A stretch of 64,000 bases of DNA from Forficula auricularia (lineage: Eukaryota > Arthropoda > Insecta > Dermaptera > Forficulidae): the NCBI GenBank assembly GCA_024734495.1, contig JALMQS010000267.1, positions 620,001 to 684,000 on the forward strand, given 5' to 3'. Both the position numbers and the translations under genes were made by a program. Numbering within the stretch: the stretch's first letter is position 1; every line of letters begins with the position of its first letter. Below, piece after piece: positions 44,560 through 57,700 of the stretch. The notes beneath the pieces were generated by a model that was not told the DNA's origin, did no database searches, and was given only the letters and a program-made list of their open reading frames with translations.

Positions 44560-44790
44560 TTCACCCTAGAGGACTTGGGGCCTCTCCTCCCATCTAAATT
44601 ATCAATTAGATTTTATTTAAAAGCTAAGAGGGCTTTGGGGGAGAATTATATCAGAGTATATGCTTTGATAGTATCTATAAAATAGGGAAAGCGCGGAAAC
44701 ACTTCTTCAATGAGCCAGCGAGTCGAGGAAGCGGTGAGAGTCGGATAGCTTGTTTTTGAATTGCATCCAAGGTGGCAACAGGGCCGATTC
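44560..44790 (-). mobile_element. Jockey/CR1 LINE fragment
   Basis: Minus strand: VATLDAIQKQAIRLS, then broken frames matching 18100-18260 of the reference LINE (AAGAGGGCTTTGGGGG, ATAGTATCTATAAAATAGGG). Its right end is the hAT-like MITE at 44791. Confidence 0.7.
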
Positions 44791-44949
44791 CGAGGGGTGA
44801 ACCGCGATTGGAATTAGGTGTAGACGTCTTTGGAATTATGTGAAATAATTTTGGAATTCATTAAATAATGCCCCTTCATCTATTGTCTTCTACTTGGAAA
44901 TGAAAGTGGAAGTAGGTGTACACGATATTAGGTCGCGGTTCACCCCTCG
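44791..44949. mobile_element. hAT-like MITE (CGAGGGGTGAACC family), full copy
   Basis: CGAGGGGTGAACCGCGATTG to GGTCGCGGTTCACCCCTCG, 159 nt, flanked by GCCGATTC (44783-44790) and CCCGATTC (44950-44957). Confidence 0.9.
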
Positions 44950-45144
44950 CCCGATTCTATAACTGGGGAAAATAGGCACATGCCCAGATGCGCAAGGGTT
45001 TTTTTTGGGGCGTAAAGGGGACGCAAGAGAATAAAGAAGATTGGTCTCAAGCAAGTTAATTACCAGATGACAAAAGTGAGGTAGAAAAGCTTGACTTCAA
45101 AGATAGGTAATATCCATTTTAAACGCGTAGGGGCTGCTATAAAA

Positions 45145-45235
45145 TTAAACAATTTAAAGGGCTCTAATGACCTTAGCAGTCGATGTGCCTTTAAACCCCC
45201 AAATAATAATAATAATAATAAAACAATTTAAAGCA
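45145..45235 (+). mobile_element. 3' end of a retroposon with (AAT)n tail
   Basis: GGGCTCTAATGACCTTAGCA, GTCGATGTGCCTTTAAACCC then (AAT)n. I recall similar 3' ends in arthropod LINE/SINE repeats; the body upstream is not recognised. Confidence 0.5.
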
Positions 45236-45299
45236 CAAATGGAAGGAATTTATGAAAACACCCATCCGATCGAGTGTGGTACCGTTTAATAATCTTTTA

Positions 45300-45925
45300 A
45301 ACATTTTATCTTCTAATATATATATATATGTAGGTTTGAAATCTTAATAAGAAATTTTTTAATGACGCTCATCTGCAACCAGATTTAATGGTCAAGTGAT
45401 TTCCTTGAACCCTTGTAAAAGACGCTTCCGCCCTTCTTTCCAGTAACCCATGGACTCTTCTCTAAGATTATATGCCGAAAGGAAATAAGTCATATATCAG
45501 AGATTATGATGACAAGGATGTGAATTCTTCAAATATTGATTTTAACGAACATGGAATCTTCCATTTACTGTCACGTGATATTTCTCCCACCCTTACGAAA
45601 TAATGTCAAAGCCTTGGACTTGCAAACTGGCTTGCAACCAGAACAGATGAGATTCAAACGTATAACGATACACGACAGATTCAACCCCTTCCGCTTAACG
45701 AATAACGAACTCTCTCAAACGATTAACGATATTACAATTACGAATTTTTTAATTAATGCCCTTCAAGTAAAAGTGTTATTTAAACCTGTATATAGAATAT
45801 TATATCTTAAGTGAACACCTTTTATTTGATAAACCCCTAGACACATAACGCAACAGGCCAGAGTGAGTGAACCCACACGATCGGGATAAGTGAAGAATAC
45901 AGATCCCACATATATATATATATAT
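45300..45925. other. Unrecognised repeat region
   Basis: Contains an open frame at 45536-45814 (MESSIYCHVIFLPPLRNNVK..) with no family I know; it overlaps the inverted repeat partner of 42670-42890, so it is probably chance or TE-derived. Confidence 0.4.
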
Positions 45926-46305
45926 TTATTTATTTATTTTGACAGCCCAGTCACGCGCTTTGAACCTACAAGTTGTCTCGCTCACAGTGGATACCTTTTT
46001 ACGGAACCTTAGGCTCGCATTTTCTTAGAAAATAATAAAAATAAAAATGTACATACATTCTCTCTAGAATTTGGTTTTACAGATAATTTTAGGAAAAAAC
46101 CCTTCTTTTTAGAATTATTATTTATTCGTCAGGTACTTGTTCTTTCTTTGGATGTATGAATCTATTATGATTCCAAAACGCTTGTAATTAAAAAACTATC
46201 AAGACTGATTAATAAATATAATTAAGAAGAAATGCTTGGACAACATTATATGTTTTGAAACCTTGAGCGATCTAGGCTAAAATAATAATAAATATGTATG
46301 GATAA

Positions 46306-46565
46306 CATATCGTCGCCTTAGAGTGTAAACCTGCTAACTCACAACAAGGAAATTTTACAGGGCAGAGAAAAAACAAACAAAATTTAATATTATTGTTATG
46401 GAAAGAAACTATTTTTCAATTTTTTTTTCTACAACTTACGATCGTAATTTTAAGTAGAAGTTTTACTTGGACGATGCTGCATCTCTTTTTCTTTCAAATG
46501 GTATTAATATGTCATATATGATGAAAATAGATTTAGCAGGTTTACACTCTAAGGCGACGATATCG
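46306..46565. repeat. Foldback element
   Basis: ATATCGTCGCCTTAGAGTGT.. (46307-46337) and its complement (46534-46563) flank about 200 nt of AT-rich DNA, just beyond the NEURL4 3' end. Confidence 0.75.
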
Positions 46566-46788
46566 AAAATTAAAAATATAGTTTTAAAATTTGGAAACAA
46601 TATAATTAAGAATTATCTATCAATAAATATAAATGTTCGTCTATTTTTTAAATCTATTTAATTTATAAATTAATGAAATTAAATATGATCTTATATGAGT
46701 ATGTTTAAATTAGTTAAATCACAGTTATTTTGAGTTAGATGTTTTTTACACTTTTTTGGTTTTAATTCTTTTAAAAAAAATCTTGAAA

Positions 46789-49700
46789 TTACGATACTGC
46801 AGATTGTAATTTTACCATAAAAGCAGCAAGCATAGTAGCACCTCGTTCTTTAGTAACTAATTCTGATAATTCAGAAACTTTATAAGAACCTGGACGGGCG
46901 AATATATACAAAGCAACTGAAGCACAATATCGATGTCGTGTCTTTGGATCAGTTATCCTATAATAAAAACAAAAAAAAAAACATTTTTTAATTCCAAGAG
47001 CTGGATAATAGTGATGATAATTTAGTTTGGAGTCTCGCTTATTTGAAATTCTTGAACCAGTTAAGTGTTTAGAGATCGAATTTCCGAATACTTGTATACA
47101 TATGTAAATAATATTTTAGAAAAAGAATTTGAGACGAAACAGGTATTAGGTTGATGCATAATTATGGAACGTTTGTATTGGCGCGTTTTTCTTTAGCCAA
47201 AAATGGCGTTTTGTTTATTTTTTTATAAAAACAATCTTCTCTATTTATAGTTAATAAAAATGCGTGTCGAAAACCATATTCATATTCGTCATATTATGCT
47301 CTATCACTACGAGAAAGGATGGAAGGCAGCACAGTCATTTCGCGATCTCAACGAACTTTTTGGCGAAGGAACAATTACTGATAGTGCAGTACGGAAGTGG
47401 TTTGCCCGTTTCAAATCAGGTGACACTAGTTTGGAGGATAAAGAAGGAAGAGGTCGGCCATCGGATTTTGATGATCAGGCACTTCTGACAGCCGTGGAAG
47501 AGGATGAAAGCCTTACAACACGAATGCTGGCTGCAGACTTCAATGTCGACCAATCAACGATCGTTCGACGCCTCGAAAAGCTTGGCAAGGTATGGAAATT
47601 GGCTGGATGGGTCCCCCACGAACTCTCCGACAACAACAAGGCTGATCGCGTTCGAATTTTTACCGATTTGCTGCAACGAAACCAACAAACCCCATTTTTG
47701 AAGAATCTCGTCACTGGAGATGAATCTTGGCTTCTCTTCAAAAACGTCAAACGAAAAAAAGTTTGCGTATCGCCAAGTGTTTCGCCCAAAGGAATTCCGA
47801 AAGCCGTCCACTGTAAGAAGGCTATGTAGTGTGTGTGGTGGGACAGAAGCGGAATCATCCACTGGGAAATCATCTCAAATGGCATTTGTTATTGGTTAAC
47901 GACGCGGGTGAACAGCAACAATGGCGAATCCTGGACAAAAACGGCAAGCGGCAATTCAACATAAACAGCGACGTCTACCTGGCACAGCTTGACCGTCTTC
48001 ACGGTGCAATCGAGGCGAAAAGACCGCGCAAAAGAACCACATCGTGTTCCATCACGATAACGCACGTCCACATGTTGAGCGCCGGGTCGTCGAATTCATC
48101 GCCAATAAGGGCTGGGATCTACACCCACACCGACCGAAGCACCGACGGACTATCACATCAACCGCTCTTTGAAAAACTGGCAAAAGACTAAGATCTACGA
48201 CGATTTGGATGACTTGGTGGCCGATGTCAAAGCGTGGATTGCCTCCAAGAATCGTGACTTCTTCGCCCGTGGAATCGACCGACTGCCAAGCAAATGGGAA
48301 GCAGTTATTGAAGTAGATGGTGAATACGTTTCTGAATAATCATTTAAACATGTTTTTGTTAAATTTTATTATTGTTTTTGCTGAATAAAAATATTTTTAA
48401 AAAACGTTCCATAATTATGTATCAACCTAATAATTCATATACTTAAATATGTATTGTATATATCAGGAATGCATCTCCCCTACTTTGTAAATATTTGTTA
48501 AAATATATTTTTTCTATACATAAATATATTTTAACAATGATATTTAATTTAAATTCAAAATACTAGAAATGAAAGTATAAAATTCAAAATAATTTATTAG
48601 GTATTAGGAGAACGTCCCGGGACCCAGGACTATGAAGTCTGTCTACTCTCTTGCAATTTAGGGTGGTCCCCTTATTTTGGGTATTTTCGAATTTTTATGC
48701 TGACAGAGGCTCATATGGTTCGAAATAAATAAATAAAAATATCGCCCAAGTTTCAAGTCCCTATCTAAATTATAACCTGTTGTGCCCCCAGCGTTGTAAG
48801 TTTCCCATCTTAATAACATGGGATTTTTAGCATTGAACAATCAATTTTTTTATTCCGGCCAAAGTAATCGTTCGATTGAATTTGAAACTCTGTAGACTTT
48901 ATCCTTATAATAGTAGCTATCCTTAAGAATTTTTACAGATTTTTAGCTATTATAATTTTGGACTTACTTCTTCAAGCGCCATACTCGATTCCGAGCGTCA
49001 ACGATTACTAGTATCCTCTCCGTTGTAAGTTTCCTGGTGAGAAATTTTTCACAGGGGAGGTTTCCTATTGCCTTCCTTTGAACTTATAGCTAGATAAAAT
49101 ACTACTATATTTAGTGTTAGTAAGTTATAGACTCCAAAATTATAATAGATAAAAATCTGTAAAAATTTTGAGGGATAGCTAGTATTATAAGGATAAAGTC
49201 TACAGAGTTTCAAATATTTTGAAAGATTACTTTGGCCGGAATAAAAAATTGATCGTTCAATGCTAAAAACCCCGGATAATATCACTAATGAACAAAAAAT
49301 TTTCCCCTTAAACCTAACAATGGATTCCAGTAGAGTTTTATACACTGATTATTATCATACAATTTCCAGATTTTTTACAACACGTCAAGAGTTTTGAGAT
49401 ATAGGTCAAAACGACGAAAAAGGCCATTTTGACCTATTTTCGAGTCTCATTAAATATTAAACAGGAATATTTAAAATTAAAATATTTTGTTGACGTAATA
49501 GAAAACAGGTTCCTCTTTGATTTTCAAATTACCACTTGTTTGTAGCTCAATTAGAACTCGAGATATAACAAAAAAACTAAAACTACGTGATTATAAAGGA
49601 TAAAAAAACAGATAAAAACATATGGTCTGTCTTTTAGCTATAACTCGAATTCTAATTGAGCTAAATTCAAGTGGTAATTTGAAAATCAAAGAGGAAGCTG

Positions 49701-52700
49701 TTTTCTATTAGGTCAATAAAATATTTTGATTTCAAATAATCTTGTTTAATATTTAATAGGACTCGAAAATAGGTCAAAATGGCCTTTTTAGTCATAATAT
49801 CTCAAAACTTTGACGTGCTTTAAAAAATGGGGAAATTGCATCATAATCAGCGTATAAAACTCTACTGTAATCCATTATAGGGTTTATGGGAAGCAATTTT
49901 TGTTTAATTTTTGTCGAGCAGTGTATTTAGATGGGAAACTTGCATCGCTGTGGGGCATAGGTGAAATTTGAGATAGAGACTTGAAACTAGGGAGATATTT
50001 TTTCCTTATAATTTGAAAGTTTATATTGGGAAAAATAAGGACAAGTTTTTTATGTGTGACTTTCTTATTTATCCACCAACGTTTCGTCGACTTTGCCGAC
50101 TTCTTCAGGGCATATAATAAATTAAACTTATAATCTACTTATAATCTATAAGTTTAATTTATTCGAAGTTGAGATTTCTGTGTGTAGCGATAAAACGGAG
50201 AAGAAAAAATATTCTATTCTAGTTTAAAAAAAAGGGTTGCCTTATTTTGTATATATGTGATTTCTGTTCTGTTGTATTAATGAAATTGTTATTATAAAGA
50301 GAAAAATTGTGTTTTTTGTGAATGTGCCAAATATTTTTTGAAAATTGTATTCTGATGGCCTTCAATGGCAACGAAAAGAATAAGAAAATTTAGACGAATG
50401 TGTGACATGACTATTTGAAGCCCTGAAGAAGTCGGCAAAGTCGACGAAACGTTGGTGGATAAATAAGAAAGTCACACATAAAAAACTTGTCCTTATTTTC
50501 CCAATATAAACTTTCAAATTAGAAATTAAATTATGGACGGAAATGATAATTTTTTTCTTTATTTCGAACCATATGAGCCTCTGTCAGCGTAAAAATTCGA
50601 AAATACCCAAAATAAGGACCACCCTACGTCTACATATACATATAGACCGAAGTTTGTTTAATAAAATAATTTTAATCATTTCGAAATTTACATATACCAT
50701 CTTTGTTGGGGATCAAAAATTTTGGGATTATGAATGATTAACATGTATGATTAATAAAAAAACAGTAAAAATAAATAGATCGATTGGCTAATTATAATTT
50801 CGTATAAATGATAGAATTTTAATTTCTCATCAAAAAATTTCCTTTTTAATATTTGATTGGATTTAAAATGATAAAATACTACATATATTTTTAAGAATAG
50901 AAAGACTCACTCGTGTTTGAAGGGTGCTGAAAGGGCTTCCATTCTCTCAAGGGCTTGGTAAAATACTAATCTAGGTCCATCTGTTGCGTCTTCCATCGCC
51001 TTATTTTGACTTCCACGATCAGGTCCAAGTTCTTCTATTAGAAACAAATTGGCGATGAAATAATTTATTCCGAAAATATTTTAAATAAATATAAAGTGGA
51101 TTTCTTATTTTTAGATTAAACTCTTTCTTACCTGGAAGTAAAAGTTGCCCGTTGTCTAAAATTGTGCGTACGTGTTCCAGACGACATGGATAAAATGCAG
51201 GATGCCATTTATATAACAATGAATTATTGCTATTATTATTAGCGTTATTATTATTATTAGGTGTAGGGCCTGACGCTCCTCCAACAGCACCGGAATTTAG
51301 ATTTACGATAGGTGCGGTATTTAGAGGAAATATACACCAGCCAGGGGCATGAAGTTCAGATAAAAGGGGAAGTATTTGCTGTTGTGGTAAAACGTTATTT
51401 GTATTAAGAGATTTATTACTACTATAAATATAACAATTGTCACAAAGACATATGGTTGTATAAGGGAGGAAAAATGTTTCTGGTAAACCTAATTCGAATT
51501 TAAAATTTACACATGCTGCAAGATATGAGCAGCCCTCTTTTGTTATAGATGTAACAATGGTAGCAGCGGGACTTGGATATTCTTCGGAAGGCGAATCGTC
51601 TCTCTAAAATATAAAATAAAATAGATAAATAACTAATGAGTTATTTTAATTAATTTAAAATAATTAATTTACTTTACTTTATATTTAATATTATCAGCGT
51701 TAAATAAAAAACAAAATAAAACGTAGTCCAGTCAAATTGTGATTTATCAGGAAAGTTTTGGGGTAGTTCTGATTTTTTGCATATATATGTCTTTTGGGGC
51801 GCTGAATCCAAATCTGAGGTCTCCCAGCAAAATTTCGTGACGCAACATTGTAGAAAAATGAAGAAAAAAAAAGGTGAAATTTTCCATTTTTCGCTTATAA
51901 CTCGAAAACTATCAACTTTTCGTAAATAACATTCCTATTCAAAATGAAATTTCCTACAAATTTCATTATTTAGGTTTTTTTTCTCTGACGAACCATTAGG
52001 GCTCAAGCACAAAATCTAAGTTTTCGACCTCGGCAGCCCCCCACGGATCACCCAAAAACTCGCAATTTTTTCGATATTTTCTCATTTTGACCATGAAGGA
52101 GCACGTTTTCTATACATTTTTAAACTAGATTAAATTTGCTACAATTCAAACAAAGTTTCATCTTAATTGGATAAATGGTAATCCGTGCCGCAATGAGGTT
52201 GAAGTTTTGAAAATCGCAATTTTTCCTTCATAAAATGAAAACCACTCATCCTAGATACTTGATTCCTATCTTATTCTCTAGGAAATTTTGTTGACTTGAA
52301 CGTTTAATTGGACTACTTTTTTGTTAAATCTTATATTTATAGATATCCAGCATTTTCAATGACAATTCTGTGGATATCCTGTCATGAAAAATGTTTGATA
52401 TCTATAAATCTAAGAGTTTTATTAAAAAATTAGTCCAAGTAAACGTTCAAGTCAATAACATTTTCTAGAGAATAAGACAGGAATCAAGCTTCTAGGATGA
52501 GAGGTTTTCATTTTATGAAGGAAAAATTGCGATTCTTTGCAAAAGATTAGGATCTCCACAATATAATTTTGAAAATGCTTTTTTTTAGTACTGGAGATGG
52601 AATAATAGTTTATACCAGTCTATATTGTATTGGAAGGAGGAATTCACTAATTGATAGCCTTTAATAATAAATTAAAGTTTTGGAGTGGAAAAAGTGTGTT

Positions 52701-54740
52701 TTTGCGGGGACAGCCGAAATACGCCAATTTTCAACTAGCGCTTGAGTCCAAACGGTCCATCGGAGAAAAAAAAACTAAATGATGAAATTTGTAGTAAATT
52801 TAATGTGCTTTCATTTTGCTAATAAATATTATTTAGGAAAAGTTGATAGTTTCCGAGTTATAAGCGAAAAACCGCAAAAAAATGAAATGTTGCATTTTCT
52901 ACAATATTGCGATACGAAATTTTGGCGGGAGACCTCAGATTTGGATTTAGCGCCCCAAAAAACATATATATGCAAAAAATCAGAACTACCCCAAAACTTT
53001 TCCCATAGGGGCTCTTCTGAGCACAATTTGACTGGACTAATGATGTTTTCACTTCATTAATTTCTTTGTCTTATGAATTATGTAAAAGAAAAAATAATAG
53101 AATTCTTTTGATTTTAATATTTAGTTATAATACAATCAATAAAATCAAAAACTAATAAATGATTTTAATTTTAAAATAATAATTAAAAAAAAATTGTATA
53201 ATCGAAGAGCTCACTGAATTAGAATTAATATTATGTCTTCGGATCTTAATATTAATTTGTTCATTGGGTGACTCTGGGCCTGAAACAGGAGGAGGTGGAG
53301 GTGTAGAATATTGTGGGTAAGGTGAAATTGGAAGTTGCGAAGGCGGAACTGGAAGTGGCGGCGATAATGAAGGCGTCATGGATGGAGAAGCTTGACTAGA
53401 GTAATGCAAAGTGGATTCTGAATTTTCAGAAACAAGTAATAGTTCAGCGGCTGAAGGTGGTGGGGGTAGGACAGTCGGGGGATTGTTCTGATTGTGGTAA
53501 ATAGAGGGAGGAGGTGAAGGCGGGGGTGGCGTAGCAACGCTTCTTTCTTTTTCATCGCATTCTAGTTCAGCTTTCTCTCCCTCAGAATCTGTGATTGAGT
53601 TGATATTAGATGCTGCGGGAGTTAAACCAATTCCTGCTTGGTTTATTGATATCGATGGATTTGAAGAAGTCTGATTTACTAAAGCCGAATTAATCTCCAA
53701 AGCAGATAAAGAAGCTTGCAAAAGAGAAAGGTTCACTTCTTCAGTTGAATGAAGTATGGTAACCTATAAACAAAATGGATACGTAAATAATAGTGGTAAA
53801 TAAATGGCCTTGAGAGCTATGCTATGTCTTGACTGTGCGGGCTGATTTGGGCAAAATACGGTGTTTTTTTTTTGTCCTCATGCAAATCAGTTCGCACAGT
53901 CAAAACGTAGCGTGTAGACAACAAAAACCATGCTTTTTAATAACAACAGTTATTCGTCTATAACAGGGGTCCCCAAACACCGTGGGGTTTTAAACAAAAC
54001 TTGTCAGAAATCACATCCTCTGCAACTGTTCTTTGCTTCTGACAGAATTTGCCGTAGAGTTAATAATTTACCCCACATCCAATGCTGTAAGAGAACATAC
54101 CCAAATTACGTGACCTGTTCAGGGGGCGGGGGTGTCTTCAAAATAGCACGCTTAGTCACAGGGGTGGGGGCTTAGGTCTTCGTCACGTAGTCAATATCCT
54201 CTAGGGAAATCTTGCGCTTTTTCGAGCTATATTCAAATTACTCTTGGCGTCACACGGCAAACGCTGTATTAATAAGTTCAAATTTATTTTTTAACTTTCT
54301 AATGATTTAAAACTATATTTATGAATTACTATGTGAAAACTAGAAGAGAGCGGGGGTCTTGGCATATACTACGGTGGTCATCGAGGGGGGGGGAGGGGTA
54401 AAAATTGTAAAAAATGTGGTCACGTAGTTTGGGTACGTTCCCTAAGGCCCCATATAAAAAAGGTATGTTTTACACAGCAGTGTTTTGAATATGATTATGA
54501 CAATTCTCATTATTGACCCCCCCCCCCCAAAAAAAAACCCCTTTTGGGGTCAAAATATCAAAATATTCTATAGCTCAGGTTTTAAGTTAGAAGAAATCTG
54601 ATTCAAATACGAAATTTCATAAGAATATCTCAGAAAACAGACACACAGGAATTTTGTTGAAGGTGTTTTCTTTGACAACTTTGCTTGAAACGTGTGGATC
54701 TAAAATTTGAGTCGATTTGGACCAATGTATAGACAAAACC

Positions 54741-54791
<51 letters not shown>

Positions 54792-57700
54792 TCAAATATT
54801 ATTATGCTATGACATTTTTGCTTCTTTTCGACATTATTAACTATATTTTTTGATTAACAAATATCAATGGAATTAGTAAATTTTATATTCGGCCCGAGGC
54901 ATTTGTTTTTGCATCAAATGCGGCCCTTGTAAGCCAAAAGGCTGGACACCCCTGAGATAGACAATTAAAAATATAAAATAAGCAAAATCTTGCAATAATT
55001 TTCAAAAATTAATTTTTAATTTGTAAGGGCAGAAATATAATGTACTTTTATCAAGAAATTTATTATTATGGGAGAATTTTCGTTTCAAAGTACTTTTTTT
55101 ATCCTTTTATTCTAGAAAAATTGGTATAATATAAAAAAATAAAGGTTTAAAAAAACAACTAAAAGTTTTTCCAATTGAATGTTATAATAGTTTTTTTATG
55201 CAAAGTGAATAATACCTCTGAGCATTGTCCATAAAGATCAACAAAGGGCCAACAAGCAGAGGGAATTTCAGTGGCTGCCACTCCTTGATCCACTCCATCA
55301 ACAAATAAATGCAAACGTGATTCACTATCCACGAGAACGCCAACAACGTGACAACATTGAAGTAAGTTCAAATTTGGTCCATAATTTGATTTTACCTATA
55401 AAGAATAAATCAAATAAAAATAACATTTAAAATAAATTAGAAATGAACAGTATTTTAAGACATGAAAATATTTTAAATATCAAGTTGATTAATATTTAAT
55501 TTAATAGTAACTGCGACACCCGCCTTCGGCGGGCCACTTACTCTCCAACTTCTTTTATCAACGGGCCAATTTCAATTTTCATATCACGACGCAGGCCAGC
55601 ACAGAATGAATGGTTTAACAAAAATTCATTATTTCAAAAATATGCAAATTATTAACATGTTATTAGGTTGATGCATAATTATGGAACGTTTGTATTGGCG
55701 CGTATTGTTAATTTTTTTTATAAAAGCAATCTTCTCTATTTATAGTTAATAAAAATGCGTGTCGAAAACCATGTTCATATTGGTCATATTATGCTCTACC
55801 ACTACGAGAAAGGATGGAAGGCAGAACAGTCATTTCGCGATCTCAACGAACTTTTTGGCGAAGGAACAATTACTGATAGTGCAGTACGGAAGTGGTTTGC
55901 CCGTTTCAAATCAGGTGACACTAGTTTGGAGGATAAAGAAGGAAGAGGTCGGCCATCGGATTTTGATGATCAGGCACTTCTGACAGCCATGGAAGAGGAT
56001 GAAAGCCTTACAACACGAATGCTGGCTGCAGACTTCAATGTCGACCAATCAACGATCGTTTGACGCCTCAAAAAGCTTGGCAAGGTTTGGAAATTGGCTG
56101 GATGGGTCCCCCACGAACTCTCTGACAACAGCAAGGCTGATCGCGTTCGAATTTTTACCGATCATGTTCCATCACGATAACGCACGTCCACATGTTGAGC
56201 GCCGGGTCGTCGAATTCATCGCCAATAAGGGGTGGGATCTACTCCCACATCCGCCGTACTCACCGACTGAAGCACCGACGGACTATCATATCAACCGCTC
56301 TTTGAAAAACTGGCAAAAGACTAAGATCTACGACGATTTGGATAACTTGGTGGCCGATGTCAAAGCGTGGATTGCCTCCAAGAATCGTGACTTCTTCGCC
56401 CGTGGAATCGACCGACTGCCAAGCAAATGGGAAGCAGTTATTGAAGTAGATGGTGAATACGTTCCCGAATAATCATTTAAACATGTTTTTGTTAAATTTT
56501 ATTATTGTTTTTGCTGAATAAAAATAGTTTTAAAAAACGTTCCATAATTATGCATCAACCCATTAAAAAATAAAAATAATAAATACAAATTTAGCTTAAT
56601 TGGAATAGATTATAGATAAAAATAAAATTTGTAATTAACATTTTTATTATGTAACAAAATGAATTCAATAAACTTTACTTAGTGTGAGAAGTTGAATTTG
56701 AAATTCTCCTGATTTATTATTATATCATAATTATGATTTAATTGGCTAGTAGCTATTCGAAGAACTTCTAAATTGTCATGTGTTATTCTGGATCTGTTTT
56801 TGTTCTTCGTATGTTTCATTAACGAAAATGTAGCTTCGCAAATGTAAGTTGATCCAAAGAATGCCAAATATTTTTGTGCATAATCCAGAATATTTTTAAG
56901 GATTTCTGGATTTAAAGAAGCATAAAATTCCAGTATTGTTTTTTCAGAAAATTGATTTGTTTATTAGTAAATTTTATTGTAAATTTATCAGTTCCAATTG
57001 AATACTGGCTGGTGCATTGAAAGCAAATGGTAGACTTACAAATAAATGAAAGATCATTAGAAATTTTTTGAAAGTTTTTAAATCTAGTTGAAAATTCTTT
57101 GAATAAATCGTTTCTTATCGTCTCATATTTTTTAAGTTATTTTCCCTTTGTTTAAATGTTAGAAAGTGAATCAAGAGTTTCTTTTGAAATTGTTGTGAAA
57201 ATAATAAATATATATTTTCTTTTATTCTGCGTGCCGGATTTAACATCAGTGTCGGCAGTTTTGACCACAAATTCAAAAATTCAAAAAATTGGGCACATTC
57301 ACATAAACAATAATTAGATAAGGAGGGTGAACCGTGATTGGAAGTAGGTGTACACGTCTTTGGAATTATGTGGAATTATTTTGGAATTCATTAAATAATG
57401 ACCCTTCATCTATTGTCTTCTACTTGAAAATGAAAGTGGAAGTGGAAATAGGTGTATACGATATTAGGCCGCGGTTCACCCCTCGGAAACAATATAAACA
57501 GAATCAGACAACACAGTTTAGAACGGAATCATTTTGTATTTGATATTTCTATGTATGAAAATAGATAAGTAAAATAATTTATTTTAGACGAATGTGTGAT
57601 GTAACTATTTGAAACCCTGAAGAAATCGGCAAAGTCGACGAAACGTTGGTTGAAAAATAAAAAAATCACACAAAAACTTGTCCTTAAATCCCATTATAAA

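Noticed and set aside
45536..45814. 92-codon frame near 45.7 kb
   Set aside because: Overlaps an inverted repeat partner and has no family resemblance or splice context; not called a gene.
53215..53763. NEURL4 Ser/Pro-rich exon as a separate gene
   Set aside because: Its splice sites and phase connect the NHR exon (ending YGQCSE|V) to the conserved C-terminal exon, so it is the linker of one protein.
53930..54175. 81-codon plus-strand frame
   Set aside because: Lies within the left end of a hAT-like element (CAGGGGTCCCC); no recognisable protein.
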